Assembly (NCBI GenBank): GCA_943735955.1
Contig: OX030966.1
Location: 744,018-808,017 of the forward strand
Direction of reading: 5' to 3'
DNA: 64,000 nucleotides
Source of the DNA: Piscicola geometra
Taxonomy: Eukaryota > Annelida > Clitellata > Hirudinida > Piscicolidae
The translations under genes and the position numbers were made by a program. Shown piece after piece: positions 58,701 through 64,000 of this stretch (its first letter is position 1; the number at the start of each line of letters is the position of its first letter). The notes under the pieces are model-generated. The model saw only the letters and a list, made by a program, of their open reading frames with translations. It did not search any database and was not told the DNA's origin.

Positions 58701-59037
58701 CAATAATTTGTATTGTATTTGATAAATCGTTTTAGGTATGTATTTTTAAAAATATAGTCCGTTTTATTTATTCAAAATTGTGAAACGAATCTATAAAAAT
58801 CCTTTTTTTATATAAAAAGTCCGTTTTATTTATTTAAAATTGTGAAACGAATCTATAAAAATCCGTTTTTTATATTAAAAGTCCGTTTTATTTATACTAA
58901 AATATTAACAAGGAGACATTTTCTCCGAGAGGCTTTTTCTCCAGGAGGTTTTTTCTCCGGGAGGCTTTTTGTAGAAGGTATTTTATCCGAAGGCTTTTTC
59001 TCCGAGAGGCTTTTTGTCCGTTCCCCTCTCTTACTGG
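55732..59037. mobile_element. foldback element, copy 2, 3.28 kb, 11-bp TSD
   Basis: TCTCTTACTGG is present at 55732-55742 and 59027-59037. Outer inverted repeats of about 330 bp (55743-56075 and 58690-59026) start with GATAAAAAGCCTCTCGGAG-type sequence and contain three AAACGGAC..TTCGTTTCACAATTTT segments. The left inner array 56075-56800 has about 45 units of GATAAAAAGTCTTCAG. The right inner array 57185-58690 has about 94 units in the opposite orientation. The core 56815-57185 matches 36120-36470 and 62950-63405. There is no coding capacity. Confidence 0.85.
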
Positions 59038-59331
59038 TCTCTTCTGCTGCTGCTGGTGCACATAGGATGTACCTTTTATCATTTAGCTCATATCTCTTCA
59101 AGCCCTTTGAATTTCTGTTAGGGTTGAATGAGTGAAGATGAATAAGGAAAAAACTTAATCCCTCAGTGGGATGGTTTTCGTAAATAAAAACAATTTTATG
59201 CACTAGCTTTCATGTAAAACACTTAAAAATTTGTTTTTACTACCTTCAAACTTTGAATAAAAGAAATTTAAAGTTCAAAGTTGTTCATTATCTTTAGACT
59301 TGCATAACTTATTATTATCGCTCAATGAGGT

Positions 59332-59502
59332 TCATTTGATAGCTATTAAATGCCTTTTAAGGCAGTAATTTTTTCCTGGAAACCCAATAAGTTTAACTTC
59401 AAGCCCTTCTTCAAACAAATTTGTTAACACACTTTCACAAAAACCTACCGGAATGGTGAAAATCGCCTCCAAAGTAACATGTTTTTGCATTGCAACCTCC
59501 AT
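59332..59502 (-). CDS. intact 56-codon ORF, unknown function
   Basis: The minus-strand ORF starts MEVAMQKHVTLEAIFTIP, continues through GLEVKLIGFPGKNYC and stops with TGA at 59332-59334. A GTAGGT splice-donor-like site lies after the Pro-18 codon, so the first 18 codons could alternatively be a first exon. Upstream on the same strand are TATAAATA (59528-59535) and the CRE palindrome TGACGTCA (59546-59553). That TATA is only about 26 bp from the ATG, so the transcript might start at or after it; an in-frame ATG at codon 5 is available. No domain or signal peptide is recognised. Confidence 0.35.
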   Translation of the reverse strand: MEVAMQKHVTLEAIFTIPVGFCESVLTNLFEEGLEVKLIGFPGKNYCLKRHLIAIK

Positions 59503-59518
59503 GAAATATTTCTTTTTA

Positions 59519-59583
59519 CCATACAGCTATTTATAGAGCTGAGCGTGACGTCACTTGAAACTTGTTCTTAAATCGCTGTATGG
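59519..59583 (-). promoter_or_regulatory. CRE and TATA-like motifs between short inverted repeats
   Basis: ACCATACAGC at 59519-59528 and GCTGTATGGT at 59574-59583 are inverted copies that enclose TATTTATA (TATAAATA on minus) and TGACGTCA. The arrangement is promoter-like for the minus-strand ORF at 59332-59502. The motifs are short, so chance is possible in this A+T-rich DNA, although the CRE is an exact 8-mer palindrome. Confidence 0.35.
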
Positions 59584-59738
59584 TAATAAAACGGTATTGC
59601 TAACAGGCAAAACAAAATACTTTGAATTAATAAGATTTTTTTCTCATATTAGTTTAGTTTAGAGAGTTAAAAACCACGCAGATTTTTTGACTTATTTTTA
59701 TGTAAATAATTTCAATTTTAATGTGAACAGATTTGACA
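59568..59738. repeat. dispersed 171-bp repeat, second copy
   Basis: It matches 54854-55024 (AATCGCTGTATGGTAATAAA through AACAGATTTGACA) with only a few changes over 171 bp. The SINE at 59744 follows almost directly. Confidence 0.85.
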
Positions 59739-59743
59739 TTACT

Positions 59744-59968
59744 GGGGAGCGGGGATGGCTTAGTTGGTAGACGTCGGACTTGCAACTTAAAGGTTGCCAG
59801 TTCGAATCCTTGGAAGCAACCGTGAACTATCATATACCTAGTGTATATGATGCGGTGTTTGCGACGTATGCATTGAAAGATTTGTACGTCGTGTGGAGTG
59901 GCGCCTTGGCGCATAAGAACCATTGTAACATGGCATGGGTCTGTCAGGCTGTGAATAGTATAGACCAC
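59744..59968 (+). mobile_element. tRNA-derived SINE family A, copy 3
   Basis: GGGGAGCGGGGATGGCTTAG starts the A-box head, then CCAGTTCGAATCCTTGG. An ATACCTAGTGTATATGATGC hairpin follows, and then the body with GTGGAGTGGCGCCTTGGCGC and GTCTGTCAGGCTGTGAATAG, with an A-rich end. It is close to the copy at 61723 (few differences), so the family moved fairly recently. Confidence 0.8.
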
Positions 59969-59974
59969 AAAAAA

Positions 59975-60330
59975 AATATTATTAATTACTCAAAAAAGTA
60001 TTCATAAAAGAAGTAAAGAAGCCTTATTTATTGTTCATTTAACGATATATCTCGCCTCAGATAGTTTGCCGGAATATATACCAGATTTGACATTACTAAG
60101 TAAAATTATTATTAATTACTCAAAAAATTATTTGTAAAAGAAGTAAAGAAGCCTCATTTATTGTTCATTTTACGATATATCTCGCCTCAGATAGTTTCCC
60201 GAAATATATATCGTGAACTATCATATAACTTTTTAAAAAATATGTATAAAAAAAAGAAAGAAGTCTCAGTTATTGTTCATTTTACGATATATCTCGCCTC
60301 GGATAGTTTGCCGAAATCTAAAATAATATG
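59975..60330. repeat. three tandem copies of a unit of about 120 bp
   Basis: Each unit has AAGAAGTAAAGAAGCC (or a variant), TTATTGTTCATTT, ACGATATATCTCGCCTC and GATAGTTTGCCG. Copies begin near 59975, 60105 and 60230. The third begins with GTGAACTATCATATAAC, which looks borrowed from the family A SINE. Confidence 0.8.
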
Positions 60331-60508
60331 GCCGTTTCTTTTTATTGTTAGAAACCAACAATCAGCTGATTCAAGAAATAAATAAAAATTGCCATCAGCT
60401 GTTTTTATATTGCTCTGTCTATGCTTCCGAGTACGATTTCCAAAGTATCCCATCTATGGGTAAATCTTAAATGAGTTTTTTGAGTAAAAGTGGCGCGTGT
60501 TTAAGAAT

Positions 60509-61117
60509 ATGAATTTGATTATTATATTTGCTATTATCATATCTTGTACAAGCACATTGAGTTAGTTATTTAAGTTAACTTTAAAAAAGTTTACAATTCT
60601 TTTTCAATTAATAACTAAATTCAGGAACGTTTAAATGCGATGAAAAAGGCTGTGCGGACGATTGTCTGACGGGGCATTTGCTCACAGAAAATGGATGTTT
60701 TACATGTCAATGCTACGACCCTTGCGAAGTTTATTTATTTCAAAATATATTCTTTAAGTCATAAATTATAAAGCCCTGAACGATCTTTTTATTACATAAA
60801 TCTCAAAAATAACATAATTATATATTATTTTTATATATAAACTTTAGAGTTGTATGGACTTAATCATTTATATTTTCAACATAAACCTGATATTGAGTTT
60901 ATTCAATTTCAAATACAGTCACATTGCATCTGTAACTAACTATATATTTTGATTTTAGAGAAATATGTATTTGAAAAATTAAAATATTAAGGAATAAACG
61001 AAGGTTTTCTTTATTCAGGCAAGGACATGTACGAAAGGAGAGTCTTGCTATGTTAATATTTTGAACTGTCAAAATTTACCCTGTATCTATCGAACTAAAT
61101 GTATTAATCCAAGCTAG
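60509..61117 (+). CDS. small secreted 12-cysteine protein with antistasin-like module, 3 exons
   Basis: Exons 60509-60560, 60625-60728 and 61019-61117 join in phase (1, then 0) with GT..AG introns of 64 and 290 bp, giving 84 residues. Exon 1 is a signal peptide: MNLIIIFAIIISCTSTL. Exon 2 gives FKCDEKGCADDCLTG and NGCFTCQCYDPCE. The spacing C-x4-C-x3-C..NGC-x2-C-x-C is that of antistasin-type (leech/cnidarian) inhibitor domains. Exon 3 gives RTCTKGESCYVNILNCQNLP followed by CIYRTKCINPS, resembling the C-x(2)-G-x(2)-C..C..PC..C module seen in small invertebrate secreted proteins. An AATAAA lies at 61452-61457. A protease inhibitor or a structural secreted peptide is inferred; the P1 specificity cannot be read. 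Exons are too short to show as long ORFs. Confidence 0.7.
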
Positions 61118-61451
61118 CCTGAGTATTCAGGTTTCCCACGAAAAGTATTTATACCAAACAATATATAAAAACATTTAAAGATTTAAATTTTAAAAAATAT
61201 TTTTATTCTATTATTTAATTTTCGTAAAAAAAGTAGATGTTTCATTATCAGTCAAATAAATAGATAATTTATTCCTATTTGCAGGAGGTTTGATGATGTT
61301 CAGGCTCGATCAATGTCAATAAGGATTAAAACTGGCGGTTTATGAGCTTTGCATGAACTTAAACTGAAGGGAAAAACTACTTAAGCTAAAAGTGTAACGT
61401 GAAATCTAGAGTTTTTTTTGTGACACCATATTCGTAGATCATAAATCGATT

Positions 61452-61457
61452 AATAAA
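61452..61457 (+). terminator. candidate polyadenylation signal AATAAA
   Basis: The canonical hexamer lies about 335 bp after the stop of the cysteine-rich gene. In A+T-rich DNA this motif is common, so support is weak. Confidence 0.35.
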
Positions 61458-61722
61458 GTAATGAATACATTTGTATTACAGTTTTCTTTTTAAAAAACGT
61501 AATCCACAAACCATACATTCAAATGTACTATACTTATGTCTTAAGTTATGAACATTAGAGTAATGACTTTTCAACTTTTTGTCAAAATAATAATCTCATA
61601 TATCATATATCAATAAACTGCTCACAAGTAAATCTGATAAATAATCAAAATAGGTCCCCCATCACAGAAAATCTTCAAAATATTATAAAACTATATGAAT
61701 AAAATTAATTTTCTTTACTTTT

Positions 61723-61965
61723 GGTGAGCGGAGATGGCTTAGATGGTAGACGTCGGACTTGCAACTTAAAGGTTGCCTGTTCGAATCCTTGACAAGCAAC
61801 CGTGAACTATCATATACCTAGTGTACATGATGCGGTGTTTGCGACGTATGCATTGAGAGATGTGTACGTCGTGTGGAGTGGCGCCTTGGCGCATAAGAGC
61901 ATGGTTCTCAAAACCATTGAAACATGGCATGCGTCTGTCAGGCTGTGAACAGTATAGACAAAAAA
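61723..61965 (+). mobile_element. tRNA-derived SINE family A, copy 4
   Basis: It has the same plan as the copy at 59744: GATGGCTTAGATGGTAGACG, CCTGTTCGAATCCTTGAC, the ATACCTAGTGTACATGATGC hairpin, the GGCGCCTTGGCGCATAAG body and GTCAGGCTGTGAACAG before an A-rich tail. An extra CATGGTTCTCAAAAC segment sits in the body. Confidence 0.8.
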
Positions 61966-62175
61966 AAAAGTTTCATTAATGTAAGAGTCAGGAAATTAAT
62001 CATTTGACAACAAGTTTAAAAGTCATAACTCTAATGTAAGTCTATTAATGTAATACTATTTTTTTTTTGTGGATGACATTTATTGAAAATTACTCAAAAT
62101 AATATTTATATGTTCCATCCATATTCGGTCTCCCGTCCATTTGTTCGCGCATGCGAAGTAGGACTCTATTTAGCT

Positions 62176-63484
62176 ATTTGTACCGGTTCTAGGATAAAAA
62201 GTCTTAAGGATAAAAAGTCTTCGGATAAAAAGTCTTCGGGATAAAAAGTCTTCAGGATAAAAATTCTTCAGAATACAAATTCTTCAGAATACAAATTCTT
62301 CAGAATACAACTTCTTCAGAATACAAATTCTTCAGAATACACATTCTTCAGAATACAAATTCTTCAGAATACAAATTCTTCAGAATACAAATTCTTCAGA
62401 ATACAAATTCTTCAGAATACAAATTCTTCAGAATACAAATTCTTCAGAATACAAATTCTTCAGAATACAAATTCTTCAGAATACAAATTCTTCAGAATAC
62501 AAATTCTTCAGAATACAAATTCTTCAGAATACAAATTCTTCAGAATACAAATTCTTCAGAATACAAATTCTTCAGAATACAAATTCTTCAGAATACAAAT
62601 TCTTCAGAATACAAATTCTTCAGAATACAAATTCTTCAGAATACAAATTCTTCAGAATACAAATTCTTCAGAATACAAATTCTTCAGAATACAAATTCTT
62701 CCGAATACAAATTCTTCCGAATACAAATTCTTCCGAATACAAATTCTTCAGAATACAAATTCTTCAGTATACAAATTCTTCAGAATACAAATTCTTCAGA
62801 ATACAAATTCTTCAGAATAAAAATTCTTCAGAATACAAATTTTTCAGAATACAAATTCTTCAGAATACAAATTCTTCAGAATAAAAATATTTCAGAAGAA
62901 AAATTTTTCCGAATAAAAAGTCTTTAAGATAAAGTCTTCAAGATAAAAGTCTTCATGAAAAAAATTATAAAAAAATAATTTTTAAGGAAAATTACGTGAT
63001 TAATACGTGATCCTTACAACTTAAAGAAGGAAATTTAATACTTTAATCTAATTTTTGCTATATTTTTTTCGTTCAATCTCGAAATAGCATTTATATAAAT
63101 TTGACTTGGCTGTTGTTAATTCGTCACTTTAATCATAAAATTATTTGCTGGTTCTCGATCGTGGTTATAAAAAGTCTTCAAAAAAATAATCTTTAAGGAA
63201 GAATACGTGATCCTTAAAACTAAAAGATTGAAATTTCATACTTTAATCCAATCTTTGCTTTATTTTTTTTCAATCTGGAAATAGCATTTGAATAAATTTT
63301 ACTTGGTTGTTGTTTATTCCTCACTTTAATCTTTAAGTTTTCTGCTGGTTCTTGATCGTGGTTATTTTTCCTTGAAAATTAATTTTTTGAAGATTATTTT
63401 CCTTAAGACTTTTTATTCTAAAGATTTTTTTTGTTTTGAAGACTTTTAATCCTGAAAACTTTTTATCCGTTTACCATTTGTACC
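62176..63484. mobile_element. foldback element, copy 3, 1.29 kb, 9-bp TSD
   Basis: ATTTGTACC stands at 62176-62184 and 63476-63484. The ends are GGTTCTAGGATAAAAAG and, inverted, GGTAAACGGATAAAAAG. This copy lacks the CCTCTCGGAG outer arms. The left arm begins with GATAAAAAGTCTTC units and then becomes about 40 copies of AATACAAATTCTTCAG (62265-62880). The right arm has only about five units (63380-63470). The core 62950-63405 has the two AATACGTGATCCTT modules. No ORF. Confidence 0.85.
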
Positions 63485-63519
63485 AAACTAGAATTTACTT
63501 TTCTATTTGATAAATAAGT

Positions 63520-64000
63520 TGTTATATTCTATCTGTCTCTAAATCTGGTTGCTTACACATTCGTCGTTTTAAACAGTTTCTTCCTTTTTTCCATGATCCT
63601 ACTTTGCAACTTCCTGTATCTTCTCTAGTTCTCTCCAGGATTGATTATTGCAACTCTCTTTACTATGGCCTCCCTGATACTACTTTAGCTCCTCTAAATA
63701 AAGCCTTTAATTGTACTGCTTGTCTTGTTGCTCGTGCTCCTAAGTTTTCTCACCTTTCTCCTTATCTTCGTTTGTTACATTGGTTACCTTTGAGATCTAG
63801 GGTGACTTTTAAAATATGCCTAAATATTTTTAAAATTCATAACTGTAATTCTCCAATTTATCTTTAAAATCTAATTAAACAACCCCCTAAATCTGGTCTA
63901 AGATCATCTACCTTTAAGCGTTCTTTTCGTTTTCCAGTTAAACACTCTTTTGCTAAACGTTCTTTTTCATACTGTGGTCCTCTTTTATGGAATTCTTTAC
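63520..64000 (+). pseudogene. CR1-type LINE fragment, C-terminal RT region, runs off the window
   Basis: The frame reads HIRRFKQFLPFF, then SLVLSRIDYCNSLYYGLPDT, HLSPYLRLLHWLPLRSRVTF and, after a stop at 63868, KSGLRSSTFKRSF..GPLLWNSL. This LVxSRLDYCNSLLYGLP..LHWLPV..RI.FK order is the well-known C-terminus of CR1/Rex-like elements. One internal stop is visible; the 3' end lies outside the window. Confidence 0.85.

Overview
This window is nuclear DNA from a multicellular animal. Host genes are split by spliceosomal introns of 40 bp to about 12 kb, and the rest is A+T-rich DNA packed with LINEs, tRNA-derived SINEs, hAT and Tc1/mariner relics, MITEs and tandem repeats. The species cannot be named from sequence alone. 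The LINE types and the antistasin-like gene suit a non-vertebrate animal, and the host proteins look fairly diverged.

Layout: (1) 1-12310 is a 24-bp minisatellite of about 12.3 kb with nested kilobase-scale duplications. (2) 12322-13164 (+) holds the last three exons of an unidentified gene. (3) 13872-54675 (-) carries three complete or nearly complete genes on one strand, which I assembled exon by exon with phase-checked splice sites: V-ATPase subunit E (13872-24471, 9 exons, 226 aa), a CEP57-family centrosomal protein (24909-38205, at least 7 exons, one apparently not found) and an RTN4IP1-like mitochondrial oxidoreductase (38665-54675, 9 exons, 390 aa). The genes are only about 440-460 bp apart, so nearly all the length is intron. 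(4) 54676-64000 is mostly repeats. It also holds an unnoticed three-exon gene for a small secreted 12-cysteine protein with an antistasin-like module (60509-61117, +) and an intact 56-codon ORF (59332-59502, -).

The introns hold most of the mobile DNA. Three elements have terminal inverted repeats plus convincing target-site duplications: a hAT at 19159-22024 (8-bp TSD), a second hAT-like element at 30183-31626 (8-bp TSD) and a TIR element at 28391-29502 (7-bp TSD).

The best candidate for an undescribed system is a foldback family seen three times (35578-36903, 55743-59026, 62185-63475). Each copy has a conserved core of about 350-450 bp flanked by inverted arms. The arms are arrays of a 16-bp unit that expand independently. 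The two copies with clear target duplications have 9-11 bp TSDs. No array-borne ORF here is likely to be a gene: the array units are multiples of 3 without stops, or simple repeats.

The host genes are not a pathway. They are unrelated housekeeping functions (proton pumping, centrosome, mitochondrial redox) that happen to be neighbours.
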